This document shows positions 17,427 through 25,978 of a DNA stretch of 64,000 nucleotides, piece after piece. Under the pieces are notes generated by a model. It worked only from the letters and a program-made list of their open reading frames with translations, did not search any database and was not told the DNA's origin. Each line of letters begins with the position of its first letter. The first letter of the stretch is position 1. The stretch is from UBA7985 sp002711265 (lineage in GTDB: Bacteria; Pseudomonadota; Alphaproteobacteria; UBA7985). The position numbers were made by a program, and so were the translations under genes. Location: positions 186,001-250,000 of the forward strand of contig CBFIBS010000001.1 in NCBI GenBank assembly GCA_965660945.1, read 5' to 3'.

Positions 17427-19004
17427 TCAGCTTTCCGGCGGGGCGCCGCCTTCGGCCGTGCGTCGGTCGATGAAGGCCTGCAGCGCCTCGACCCGCGCGC
17501 CGTCCACGTCGGGCGCCTGAAAGTCACGAACGATGCCCTGCCAGACCGCCGTAGCGCGCTGATTGGCATCGATACTGCCCCGCTCCGTCCAGGTGCCGAA
17601 GTTGGCGTAGTCGTGGACGATGGGCTGATAAAATTCGGTGTTGTAGCGGTCCATGGTCTGGCTGGTAGCGAAGAAATGCCCCTGCGGCTCGACCTCGGCG
17701 ATGGCGTTGTCGTAGCCGATTTCGTCGGTCCCGGCCTGCGCCCCGGCGCACAGTTCGGCGACCATGTTGAGCACTTCGACGTCGGTGACCAGCTTTTCGA
17801 ACGACACGGTCAGCCCGCCCTCGATCCAGCCTGCCGCGTGGATCACAACGGTCGCCCCGGCCATCAGGCAGCCCCAGAGCCCCATCTGGTTCTCGTTCGC
17901 CGCCTGCACGTCGTTGAGGTTGGAGGCAGAGCCCGCCGCCGACCGCCACGGCAGCCCGATATGGCGCGCCAGCTGCCCTGCTGCCAGCGATGCCTGAAAG
18001 TGCGCAGGCGTGCCAAAGGCAGGGGCGCCGGACTTGATATCGACGTTCGAGGTGAAGGTGCCGTAGCACACCGGCGCGCCGGGTCTGGCCAGCTGGGTCA
18101 GCACGATCGAGGCCAGCGCTTCGGCGTGGCTGAGCGTGATCGACCCCGCCACGGTGATCGGTGCCATGGCCCCCATCAGCGTAAACGGGGTGACGATCGA
18201 CATCTGGCCGTGGCGGGCGAAGTCGATCAGCCCCTGTGCCATGGGAATATCCAGCGTCCGGGGCGAGTTGGTGTTGATGATGGTGTAGCAGAGCGGGCGG
18301 GTGCGAAAATCATCGTCGCTGACCCCGCGAAAGTCCCGGATCATCTCGAAACAGTCCATGACCTGCGGCGTGCCGCGCGAGAAGATGAACGGAAACTTGT
18401 CGGTCAGCGTCATCTGCGCGTGGGTCGTGAAATAGTGGCGCAGGTGGTTGTCCACGTCCTGCGGCTCGACCTGCGGCGAGATCATTTGCAGCACGTCGAA
18501 GTGCTGGGTCAGCTTGAGATACTCAACATAGTCGCTGGCCGAGCCTGCGCGCCGGCCCCGCTCCAGATCGGTGGCGTAGGGCGCGCCGGCCCCGGCCTGA
18601 AACACCAATGACCCCAGCTCGAGCACAAAATCCCGCTTAGTGGCGCCGGCGCGGCAGCTGATCGACCGCGGTGCCGTCGCCAGCGCGGCCTCGACCATCT
18701 CGCGGCCGATCCGCACCATCTGCGTGCTCTCGTCGACCCGCGCGCCGCCAGCGGCAAACAGCTTGCGCGCTTCAGGCAGCAGTACTTTCATGCCGAGCTC
18801 TTCGATCATGCGTAGGGCGGTCTGATGCATGTCCTCGATCTGATCGGCCGAGAACAGATCCATGGTCGGAAACGGGTTCTTCAGCTGGCGGTAGTTGACG
18901 TCGCGATCGACCGGCTGGCCGACCTCAGGGCCGCCACGGTTGCCCCGGCGGCGGCTGCCACTGCGGCGCCCTGCTGCGGTGCCCGGCGTGCCCTCGTCAC
19001 TCAT
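17427..19004 (-). CDS. Trimethylamine methyltransferase (MttB) family protein, pyrrolysine-free
   Basis: 525 residues with no in-frame amber codon, so it belongs to the non-pyrrolysine MttB group that includes glycine betaine:corrinoid methyltransferase MtgB. A basic Arg/Gly-rich extension (GRRSGSRRRGNRGG) precedes the TIM-barrel domain, which starts near residue 50. Recognisable blocks are ISPQVEPQDVDNHLRHYF, CYTIINTNSPRTLD, PFTLMGAMAPITVAGS and SAAGSASNLNDVQAANENQ. It overlaps the upstream dimethylglycine-dehydrogenase-like gene by 4 bases (ATGA), so both act together. No corrinoid protein or reductive activator gene is in the window, so the methyl acceptor is open. Confidence 0.85.
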   Translation of the reverse strand: MSDEGTPGTAAGRRSGSRRRGNRGGPEVGQPVDRDVNYRQLKNPFPTMDLFSADQIEDMHQTALRMIEELGMKVLLPEARKLFAAGGARVDESTQMVRIGREMVEAALATAPRSISCRAGATKRDFVLELGSLVFQAGAGAPYATDLERGRRAGSASDYVEYLKLTQHFDVLQMISPQVEPQDVDNHLRHYFTTHAQMTLTDKFPFIFSRGTPQVMDCFEMIRDFRGVSDDDFRTRPLCYTIINTNSPRTLDIPMAQGLIDFARHGQMSIVTPFTLMGAMAPITVAGSITLSHAEALASIVLTQLARPGAPVCYGTFTSNVDIKSGAPAFGTPAHFQASLAAGQLARHIGLPWRSAAGSASNLNDVQAANENQMGLWGCLMAGATVVIHAAGWIEGGLTVSFEKLVTDVEVLNMVAELCAGAQAGTDEIGYDNAIAEVEPQGHFFATSQTMDRYNTEFYQPIVHDYANFGTWTERGSIDANQRATAVWQGIVRDFQAPDVDGARVEALQAFIDRRTAEGGAPPES

Positions 19005-21433
19005 GCAGCCGCAGCCTTGACCCGCATGGCCGAACCTTCGGGGTCGTAGGGCGATGCGGCGATGACCCGTGCAGGCCGTTCGACACCGACGATATGGACC
19101 TTCAGATCCGTGCCCTCGGCCGCAACCTCGCGGTCGACCATGGCCATGGCCAAAGATTTGCCCGTGCTGTGGCCATAGCCCCCGGAGGTGACAAATCCGA
19201 CCTTGTGATCGCCGCTCCAGACCGGCTCATAGCCGCTGGCGTCGGCGTCAGCGGCCTCGACCTCCAGCGTCACCACCAGCTGTGCAGGGCCATTGCCGTC
19301 GCGCTCGCGGATCGCGGCTTCGCGACCAACGAAGTCGCCCTTGTCCCAGGCGATCCAGCGGTCCATCCCAGTCTGCCCGGGCGTGTAGCCCTGCGTGAAT
19401 TCAGCCGACCAGATGCCGAAGCTCTTTTCCAGCCGCAGCGACAGCAGTGCGTTGAACCCGTACTCGCGTATGCCCAGATCAGCCCCGGCTTCGAGCAGCA
19501 GTCGGCGCAGGGTGATGTGCTCGGCCGAAGAGCAGTTGATCTCATAGCCCAGCTCGCCAGCGACCGAAATCCGGGCGACTTTGGCGCGGATCAGCCCGAT
19601 GTCGAAGGTTCCGCAGCCCATGAACGGCAGCGCGCCGATATCGCCTTCGGTCAGCTGTTCCAGCACCCGGAGGCTGTTCGGCCCGGCCAGACTGAAGCCG
19701 ACGGTGGCATCCGAGATATCGCGGATCGAGACATCACCCGCGTCGCCACCGTGGTCGCTGAACCAGCGCATGTGCCACTCACGCAGGTAGTACGAACCCA
19801 TGATCCACCAGGTGCCATCGCCCCAGTTGAAAACGGTGAGATCGCCCTTGAGCCGGCCTTCGGGGGAGAGCATGGGCGCCAGCCGCGCCCGCCCCGGTGC
19901 GGGCAGTTTGCTGGCCATGACCTGATCCAGCCACGCCTGCGCGCCCTCGCCCGAAACCTCGAAGCGGGAAAAACCGGAGATGTCGAGCAGGCCGACCTGC
20001 TCGCGCACCGCGCGGCATTCCTCGGCCACGATCGGGAAGGCATTGGACCGGCGCAGGGTTGGTGTTTCGACAAAGTCGGGGCTGTCAGCGAAGTACAGCG
20101 GCACCTCCAGCCCCCAGCTCGCGCCCCAGCGGCAACCGGCTGCGGTCATATCGCTGTAGGCCGGCGACATTTTCAGCGGGCGCCCGGCGGGCAGCTGTTC
20201 ATTGGGATAGGTCATGACAAACCGGCGGGTGTAGAACTGGCCCGTAGTCTGCTTGATGAATTCGCGGTTTTCGGCAAAGCGGCCGTAGCGGGCGACGTCC
20301 ATGCCGTAGACATCGGCTTCGGGCTCGCCGTGGATCATCCACTCGGCCAGCGACTTACCGACGCCCCCGCCCTGCAGGAAACCGGCCATCACCGCGCAGG
20401 CGCACCAGTAGCCGGGCAGGCCTCGCACGGGACCGACCAGCGGGTTACCGTCGGGGGAGAAGGTGAAGGCGCCGTTGACCCAGGTCTTGACCCCGACCTC
20501 CTGCAGCGCTGGATAGCGCTCGAAACCGAGGATCAACTCTTTTTCAATGCGGTCCGGGTCTTCCTGCTGCAGCTCGAAGCCATACTCCCACGGCGCACCG
20601 TCGACCATCCAGTGCTCGTGGTCGATCTCGTAGATACCCAGCAGGATACCCTTCTGGTCCTGGCGCATGTAGGTGAAGCCTTCGAGGTCGACCGTCATCG
20701 GCACCTCGAAGTCCAGCTTTTCCAGCTCCGGCAGGGTATCGGAAATCAGATAGTGGTGGTTGAGTGGGGAGACCGGGAGTTCCAGCCCGGCCATACGGCC
20801 GACCTGCTTGGCCCAGAGCCCGGCGGCATTGACCACGTGTTCGGTGTGGATCGTCCCCTTTTCCGTCACCACATCCCAGCCGCCGTCGGCGGTCTGATGC
20901 AGTTCGAGCACGCGGTTGTGCTCGATGACTTCGGCGCCGTTCTTCTTGGCGGCTCCAGCGTAGGCGTGGACGGTGCCCGTGGTATCGACATAGCCCTCAC
21001 GGTCGGCCCACATACCGCCCAGAATGCCCTCGGTGGACATGATCGGGCACAGCTCACCGGCCTCCTGTGGGGTGACAAGGCGGCAGTCCTCGATGCCGAT
21101 GGACTGGAATGTGCGGTAGGCAGCCTGCAGCCACTCCCAGCGGTCGGGGGTACCGGCCAGCGTCAGACCGCCGGTCATGTGCATGCCAACGGACTGGCCG
21201 GACTCCTTCTCGATCTCAGAAAGCAGGTCGATGGTATAGGCCTGCAGCTGGGCGATGTTGGGATCAGCATTGAGCGCATGAAATCCACCCGCTGCGTGCC
21301 AGCTTGAGCCGGCGGTCAGGACGCTACGCTCGATCAGGCAGACGTCCTTCCAGCCGAACTTGGCGAGATGGTAGAGCACGGAGGCGCCGACGACACCGCC
21401 GCCGATCACGACGGCACGATAGTGAGATTTCAT
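19001..21433 (-). CDS. Dimethylglycine/sarcosine dehydrogenase-like flavoprotein (DAO + GcvT fusion), copy 1
   Basis: 810 residues. Residues 1-390 are a DAO-type FAD domain with VIGGGVVGASVLYHLAKFG; the histidine that carries covalent FAD in this family is in GSSWHAAGG. A middle FAO_M region follows, and residues about 430-800 form the GcvT tetrahydrofolate-binding fold ending in a C-terminal barrel (VGFVTSGGYGHSTGKSLAMA). Such enzymes oxidatively demethylate N-methyl amino acids and pass the methylene to tetrahydrofolate. Coupled by ATGA to the MttB-like gene downstream. The exact amine (dimethylglycine, sarcosine or another) is not determined. Confidence 0.88.
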   Translation of the reverse strand: MKSHYRAVVIGGGVVGASVLYHLAKFGWKDVCLIERSVLTAGSSWHAAGGFHALNADPNIAQLQAYTIDLLSEIEKESGQSVGMHMTGGLTLAGTPDRWEWLQAAYRTFQSIGIEDCRLVTPQEAGELCPIMSTEGILGGMWADREGYVDTTGTVHAYAGAAKKNGAEVIEHNRVLELHQTADGGWDVVTEKGTIHTEHVVNAAGLWAKQVGRMAGLELPVSPLNHHYLISDTLPELEKLDFEVPMTVDLEGFTYMRQDQKGILLGIYEIDHEHWMVDGAPWEYGFELQQEDPDRIEKELILGFERYPALQEVGVKTWVNGAFTFSPDGNPLVGPVRGLPGYWCACAVMAGFLQGGGVGKSLAEWMIHGEPEADVYGMDVARYGRFAENREFIKQTTGQFYTRRFVMTYPNEQLPAGRPLKMSPAYSDMTAAGCRWGASWGLEVPLYFADSPDFVETPTLRRSNAFPIVAEECRAVREQVGLLDISGFSRFEVSGEGAQAWLDQVMASKLPAPGRARLAPMLSPEGRLKGDLTVFNWGDGTWWIMGSYYLREWHMRWFSDHGGDAGDVSIRDISDATVGFSLAGPNSLRVLEQLTEGDIGALPFMGCGTFDIGLIRAKVARISVAGELGYEINCSSAEHITLRRLLLEAGADLGIREYGFNALLSLRLEKSFGIWSAEFTQGYTPGQTGMDRWIAWDKGDFVGREAAIRERDGNGPAQLVVTLEVEAADADASGYEPVWSGDHKVGFVTSGGYGHSTGKSLAMAMVDREVAAEGTDLKVHIVGVERPARVIAASPYDPEGSAMRVKAAAA

Positions 21434-21641
21434 GCTGTAAACCCCTGTGGTCCTGCTCGGGGGCCGCCTGCCCCCAAGCTTCGTGCTTCAGAATTCATAG
21501 TCACGTGCGATTGTCCATCCCGATACCGTCACCGATGCGACCTCGCAGGGGGGCTTCAGGCGGTTCCTCGGTTGACCGACCCAAAGGCGGTCCTTAGCGT
21601 GTTAAGCAAGTGTCAACGACCCTGTAGTCCCGGAGGCGAGC
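21434..21641. promoter_or_regulatory. Divergent promoter region
   Basis: 208 bases between the DMGDH-like gene (minus) and the class III PLP enzyme (plus). No gene. The half-site GTGCGATTGTC at 21505-21515 resembles one arm of the dyad upstream of the second DMGDH-like gene (44610-44641). The plus-strand gene has CCGGAGGCGAGC before its ATG. Confidence 0.5.
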
Positions 21642-22961
21642 ATGAATACCGCAGAAATGATGGCGCGTCGCACGCGACTGCTCGGCCCGAACGTGTCCAC
21701 CTTCTACGACGAGCCGGTGGCGCTGGTCCGTGGTGAGGGGGTCTGGGTCTGGGACAGCGACGGACGCCGGTACCTAGACTGCTACAACAACGTTCCCCAC
21801 GTCGGCCACTGTCACCCTCACGTGGTAGAGGCGATCACGCGGCAGGCTTCGACGCTCAACACCCACACCCGCTACCCGCACAGCGGCATTCTCGACTACG
21901 TCGAACGGCTGACGGCGACCTTTGACGGCGACCTGTCGACCGCGATCCTGACCTGCACCGGCTCAGAGGCGAACGACATCGCCCTGCGCATGGTCGAGGC
22001 CATGACCGGCAAGCGCGGGATCATCGCCACCGATCACACCTATCACGGCAACACCACCGCCGTGGCCCAGCTCAGCGCGACCAACCCCTCGCGCTACGGG
22101 GTTGCCGACCATGTGCGCTTTGTGCCTGCGCCGGACAGTTATCGCCCGCTAGGCGGTGAAGCCGGCCCGGCGCACGCCGCGGCCTTTGCCCGCGCGGTTG
22201 AGGACGCCATTACCGACCTCGAGGACAGCGGTGTGGGCTTTGGCGGGATCATCCTCTGTCCCTCGTTTGTGAACGAAGGGTTTCCCATGCTGGATGAAGG
22301 CTGGCTGGATCCGGCGCTGGCGACGGTGCGCAAGGCCGGCGGCCTGTTCATCGCTGACGAAGTGCAGCCGGGCTTCGGCCGCAACGGCAGCCACATGTGG
22401 GGACACCAGCGGATCAAGGTCAGGCCCGATGTCGTCACCCTGGGCAAGCCCATGGGCAACGGCCACCCGATTGCCGGGCTGGTGACGACCCCGGAGATCA
22501 TGGCGGGGTTCCGCAATTCTTTCCGCTATTTCAACACCTACGGCGGTAACCCGGTTTCAGTGGCCGCAGCCAATGCCACCCTCGACGTGATCGAGGCTGA
22601 GGGGCTGCAGGCCAATGCGCTCGAGGTTGGCACCTACGCGCAGGACGGCCTGCGGCAGCTGGCCGAGCGGTACGGCGATATCGGTGACGTTCGCGGCTAC
22701 GGTCTGTTTTTCGGGGCGGAATTCGTCCGCGATCGGGAGACAAAGGCGCCGGCGACCGACTACGTGACCGCGCTGGCCAACGCCATGCGCCATCGCGGGG
22801 TGCTGCTCAACAAGCTCGGGATCCACTACAACACGCTCAAGGTGCGCCCGCCCCTCCCGTTCAGCCGCGAGAACGCCGACCTGATGCTCGAAACCCTCGA
22901 TGACGCCCTCGCCACGTTAGGCCCGGTCGAGGACTTTGTGGCCGGGGACGGTGCGGCTTGA
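21642..22961 (+). CDS. Class III PLP-dependent aminotransferase or phospho-lyase (ETNPPL/PHYKPL-like)
   Basis: 439 residues. Class III fold: TCTGSEANDIALRM near residue 107, FIADEVQPGFGR near 238 and the PLP lysine K269 in VTLGKPMGNGHP. The style (FYDEPVALVRGEGVWVWD, NVPHVGHCHP) is that of the AGXT2L/AGXT2-like group, which includes ethanolamine-phosphate and 5-phosphohydroxylysine phospho-lyases. The overlapping downstream kinase of the hydroxylysine-kinase/APH type supports a phosphorylate-then-eliminate pathway. A plain transaminase remains possible. First gene of a three-gene operon. Confidence 0.8.
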   Translation: MNTAEMMARRTRLLGPNVSTFYDEPVALVRGEGVWVWDSDGRRYLDCYNNVPHVGHCHPHVVEAITRQASTLNTHTRYPHSGILDYVERLTATFDGDLSTAILTCTGSEANDIALRMVEAMTGKRGIIATDHTYHGNTTAVAQLSATNPSRYGVADHVRFVPAPDSYRPLGGEAGPAHAAAFARAVEDAITDLEDSGVGFGGIILCPSFVNEGFPMLDEGWLDPALATVRKAGGLFIADEVQPGFGRNGSHMWGHQRIKVRPDVVTLGKPMGNGHPIAGLVTTPEIMAGFRNSFRYFNTYGGNPVSVAAANATLDVIEAEGLQANALEVGTYAQDGLRQLAERYGDIGDVRGYGLFFGAEFVRDRETKAPATDYVTALANAMRHRGVLLNKLGIHYNTLKVRPPLPFSRENADLMLETLDDALATLGPVEDFVAGDGAA

Positions 22962-23947
22962 ACCCCAGCGACGGGGCCAGCGCAATCCCCGAAGACCCAG
23001 GCGCGCTCCTTGCCCACGCGCTGGAACGCTGGGGGCTGGCCGGGCCGGAGACTGAAGTCAGCCTTGTCACGCGGCGGGAAAACCTCGTCTACCGCGTCAC
23101 CGTCCCACGGGGCGACCGCAGCACGGCCTTCGCGCTGCGCCTGCACCGGCCCGGGCTCCGCACTGCACCGCAGCTGCGCTCGGAGCTGGCCTGGATGCAG
23201 GCCATGGCCAAGGCGGGGATCCCTGTGCCTGCCCCTCTGCTCTCGACGCCCGGTGCGTTGATCGAGACGGTGGAAGGCTTCAACTTCAGCCTGCTGCACT
23301 GGATCGATGCCGAACCGCTGGGCCGGGAAAGCCAGCTGCTCCACAGGGTCGGCGCTGAGGCGACCATGGTCGAGCTGGGGCGACAGATGGCACGCCTGCA
23401 CCAAGCGGCGGCGGCCTGGACCCCGCCTGCAGACTTCGACCGGCCGGTCTGGGACTTCGAGGGGCTGGTGGGCGAAAACCCGGTGTGGGGGCGGTTCTGG
23501 GACCGACCCGAGCTCAGCGCCAAGCAGGCCGACCTGCTGGCCCGGGCCCGAGACCTTGGCGCAGCGCGGCTCCAGGCGCTGGCCCCGCCGCTGCGGCTCA
23601 TCCACGCCGACCTTATCCCTGACAACGTCATGCGCGGGGCTGACGGTCGCCTGCACCTGATCGACTTCGATGACTGCTGCTGGGGGTTTCGGGAATTTGA
23701 CCTCGCCACCACCACCTCCCGACTGGAGCGCTCGCCGGACCCCGAGCCCCTGATCGAGGCGCTGCTCGCGGGCTATGGTGCGCTGGAGCCGATTGATCGT
23801 GAAGCCTTGCCCCTGCTGCTGGCTTTGAGGCACTTTACCTACGTGGGCTGGATCAGCGAGCGCATTGCCGAGCCAGGGGCCCCGGACCGCGCCCGACGGC
23901 TGATCGAGGCGGCCTGCACCCACGCCGAACGCCTTCTGCAAACCTGA
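22958..23947 (+). CDS. APH/choline-kinase-fold phosphotransferase (hydroxylysine/ethanolamine kinase-like)
   Basis: 329 residues, starting at TTG 22958 in a TTGA overlap with the PLP enzyme. Eukaryotic-kinase-like small-molecule kinase: nucleotide-binding N-lobe (RRENLVYRVTVP, FALRLHRPG), catalytic loop RLIHADLIPDNVM and metal-binding LIDFDDC. The family covers aminoglycoside, choline, homoserine and 5-hydroxylysine kinases. Pairing with an AGXT2L-type enzyme mirrors the animal HYKK/PHYKPL couple, so phosphorylation of an amino alcohol (5-hydroxylysine, ethanolamine or a relative) is inferred. An antibiotic-resistance role is unlikely in this catabolic setting. Confidence 0.8.
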   Translation: MNPSDGASAIPEDPGALLAHALERWGLAGPETEVSLVTRRENLVYRVTVPRGDRSTAFALRLHRPGLRTAPQLRSELAWMQAMAKAGIPVPAPLLSTPGALIETVEGFNFSLLHWIDAEPLGRESQLLHRVGAEATMVELGRQMARLHQAAAAWTPPADFDRPVWDFEGLVGENPVWGRFWDRPELSAKQADLLARARDLGAARLQALAPPLRLIHADLIPDNVMRGADGRLHLIDFDDCCWGFREFDLATTTSRLERSPDPEPLIEALLAGYGALEPIDREALPLLLALRHFTYVGWISERIAEPGAPDRARRLIEAACTHAERLLQT

Positions 23948-23956
23948 GGATTGCCT

Positions 23957-25093
23957 GTGCCAACCTTGCCCGATTTCCGGCTCGAGACCCACTTTTCCAA
24001 GTGGGAGTTCAAGGCCCGTTACCACCTGACAGCCTCCGACGCTGAAAGCCTGTCGCTGCGTGACCTGCTGGACGGCGCCAGCACGGAAGAGCGCGCTAGC
24101 CTCGAGGACCTTTGGCTGGGTTATACCGAAACCTTCGGTGCCCCCGACCTGCGCGAAGCCATCGCTGCAACCTACGAGGCGCAGGCGGCAGAGAACGTGC
24201 TGTGCTTCGCCGGGGCCAGCGAGGGCATCTTCGCGGCAAACCAGGTGCTGCTGGACGCCGATAGCCATGCGATTGTCGTCACCCCCAACTACCAGAGCCA
24301 TGAAACCCTGCCGCTGGCGATCTGCGAGGCGACGGGCGTGCCGCTGGAGCCCGAAGACGGCTGGTCGCTGGATATCGACCGGGTGCGCGCCGCCGTACGC
24401 CCCAATACCCGGCTGGTAACGATCAACTTTCCGCACAATCCCACCGGGGCGATCCTGCCACTAGACCGTTACCAGGCCTTGATCGAGCTGTGTCGACACC
24501 ACGGGCTGTATCTGCTTCACGACGAAATCTTCAAGGGGCTGGGGCCAAGCGGTACGGCGTTCCTGCCTTACGCGGCGGATGTCTATGAGCGCGGGCTGTC
24601 GCTGGGGGTCATGTCCAAAGCCTATGGTCTGCCCGGCCTGCGGGTGGGCTGGATCGCCAGCCAGGACAAAGCGGTGCTGTCGAAGATGGAACGGCTCAAG
24701 CACTATCTTTCGATCTGCAACTCGGCGCCCAGCGAGCGGATCTCAGTGATTGCGCTGCGCCAGCGCCAGCGGTTGCTGGACCGGAACAACGCGATCATCG
24801 ACGAGAACCTCCCCAAGTGGGACGCGTTCTTCGATCGTTTTGGAGGCCTGTTCGAATGGCAGCGCCCGGATGGATCGTGCATGGGCTTCCCACGCTATAC
24901 CGGGCCTGAGGGGGTCGAGGCCTTCGCAAAGCGACTGGTAGAGGAAGCAGGCGTGCTCCTGCTCCCCAGCACCATCTATTCGAGCGCCCTGGGGCCGACG
25001 CCGACAGATCGGTTTCGACTGGGCTATGGCCGGCGCGGGCTGGATGCGGGGCTAGCCGCCATGACAGCGCACCTCGAAGCACTGGGGCACTGA
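23957..25093 (+). CDS. Class I/II PLP-dependent aminotransferase
   Basis: 378 residues from GTG 23957, preferred over the TTG two codons earlier because GAGGA ends six bases before it. Fold type I motifs: NFPHNPTGAI, LLHDEIFKGLG, and the PLP lysine in VMSKAYGLPGLRVGW. The N-terminus reads RLETHFSKWEFKARYHLTAS, a style seen in a small group of aminotransferases of unassigned substrate. It follows the kinase by 9 bases and probably works on the same substrate or its product. Substrate unknown. Confidence 0.82.
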   Translation: MPTLPDFRLETHFSKWEFKARYHLTASDAESLSLRDLLDGASTEERASLEDLWLGYTETFGAPDLREAIAATYEAQAAENVLCFAGASEGIFAANQVLLDADSHAIVVTPNYQSHETLPLAICEATGVPLEPEDGWSLDIDRVRAAVRPNTRLVTINFPHNPTGAILPLDRYQALIELCRHHGLYLLHDEIFKGLGPSGTAFLPYAADVYERGLSLGVMSKAYGLPGLRVGWIASQDKAVLSKMERLKHYLSICNSAPSERISVIALRQRQRLLDRNNAIIDENLPKWDAFFDRFGGLFEWQRPDGSCMGFPRYTGPEGVEAFAKRLVEEAGVLLLPSTIYSSALGPTPTDRFRLGYGRRGLDAGLAAMTAHLEALGH

Positions 25094-25188
25094 GGCACGG
25101 GGCTCAACCAGCCATTCCTTTAATGCGATAATGAGACATCGCTGTGCGCTCGGGCCTTGGCCGCTGGAGCGCAGTGGCCACCGGCGAC

Positions 25189-25650
25189 CTATACCACTCG
25201 CGCCATCTGCACCTCGCCCTCGATGATCCGCCCGGTGCGGGTAAATCCGTGGCGCTCATAGAAAGGAATGGGTGTTCCCGGTGCGTCGACGGCGGTCAGG
25301 GTCACCCGGGCGATCCCTTTCTCTCTGGCCCGATCGAGAAAGAACCCCAGAGCCCGGCTGCCGTAGCCTTTGTGCTGCTGACCCTGATCGATCAGCAGCC
25401 GCCAAAGATAGAAGTTGTCCGGCTCCTCACCCTCGACCAAATCAGCATCCGGACGGGTGAAATCGATCATGCCGATCAGGCCGACAGCCCCCTCCCCGTC
25501 CCACAGGCCAAAGACCTCGGAGGCCGGCTCGAACATCGACTGAGCCACCGTCACCGGCGAAGTGGAAACAAAAATCCGCTGCTCGGACGCGACCTCCAGA
25601 CGCAAGATCGAAGAGAGCGTGGCTTTCTCAAGAGGACGGGCATCAAACAT
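25189..25650 (-). CDS. GNAT-family N-acetyltransferase
   Basis: 153 residues from ATG 25650 (MFDARPLEKATLSS); the frame extends further but that part overlaps the DUF4387 gene and has no family features. Acetyl-CoA-binding segment LLIDQGQQHKGYGSRAL and the closing PFYERHGFTRTGR are typical GNAT. It starts 10 bases after the DUF4387 stop and is the last gene of the TTT/AtuA operon. Substrate unknown. Confidence 0.8.
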   Translation of the reverse strand: MFDARPLEKATLSSILRLEVASEQRIFVSTSPVTVAQSMFEPASEVFGLWDGEGAVGLIGMIDFTRPDADLVEGEEPDNFYLWRLLIDQGQQHKGYGSRALGFFLDRAREKGIARVTLTAVDAPGTPIPFYERHGFTRTGRIIEGEVQMARVV

Positions 25651-25660
25651 AGCACCCAGA

Positions 25661-25978
25661 CTAGCCGGATCCGCCTGCGGCCTCCAGCACCTCCTGCACC
25701 AGCACGGCAAATGATGCCCCATGCATGTCGCGGTCGAGGCGTGCACCCTGCACGTGGGGACGCGGCAAGCTGAATTTGATCACGTGCAGTTCGGAGATAT
25801 CGAAGCGCTTCAGCCGCTGCGGATCAGCCTGCAGAACCCGGGCGACCTCAGCCGTCTCCAGCCTGGTCCGGACGACCTCAAAGGCGTCTGCATCGCGGCA
25901 GAACACATCGATGGTAACCCAGAACGGTCCGGCGTTCTTGGAGCGGATTTCCCGGACCAGACCAGTGCCGGGGCTCAA
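25661..25978 (-). CDS. DUF4387 protein (AtuA partner)
   Basis: 105 residues. Start TTG at 25978 in a TTGA overlap with the DUF1446 gene. Features SKNAGPFWVTIDVFC and LPRPHVQGARLDRDMHGAS are characteristic of DUF4387, a family almost always adjacent or fused to AtuA/DUF1446 proteins. Probably a subunit of the same enzyme. Biochemical role unknown. Confidence 0.85.
   Translation of the reverse strand: MSPGTGLVREIRSKNAGPFWVTIDVFCRDADAFEVVRTRLETAEVARVLQADPQRLKRFDISELHVIKFSLPRPHVQGARLDRDMHGASFAVLVQEVLEAAGGSG

Noticed and set aside
17427..19004. Pyrrolysine-containing MttB
   Set aside because: The frame has no internal amber codon and no pyl genes are in the window.
19094..21307. Plus-strand open frame of 737 codons
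   Set aside because: Lies wholly antisense to the DMGDH-like gene, which has clear domains; GC-rich codon bias keeps the opposite frame open.
22958..23947. Aminoglycoside resistance gene
   Set aside because: The kinase fold is shared, but overlap with a PLP enzyme and an aminotransferase indicates small-molecule catabolism.
22826..24436. Minus-strand open frame of 536 codons
   Set aside because: Antisense to the PLP enzyme end, the kinase and the start of the aminotransferase, all of which are well supported.
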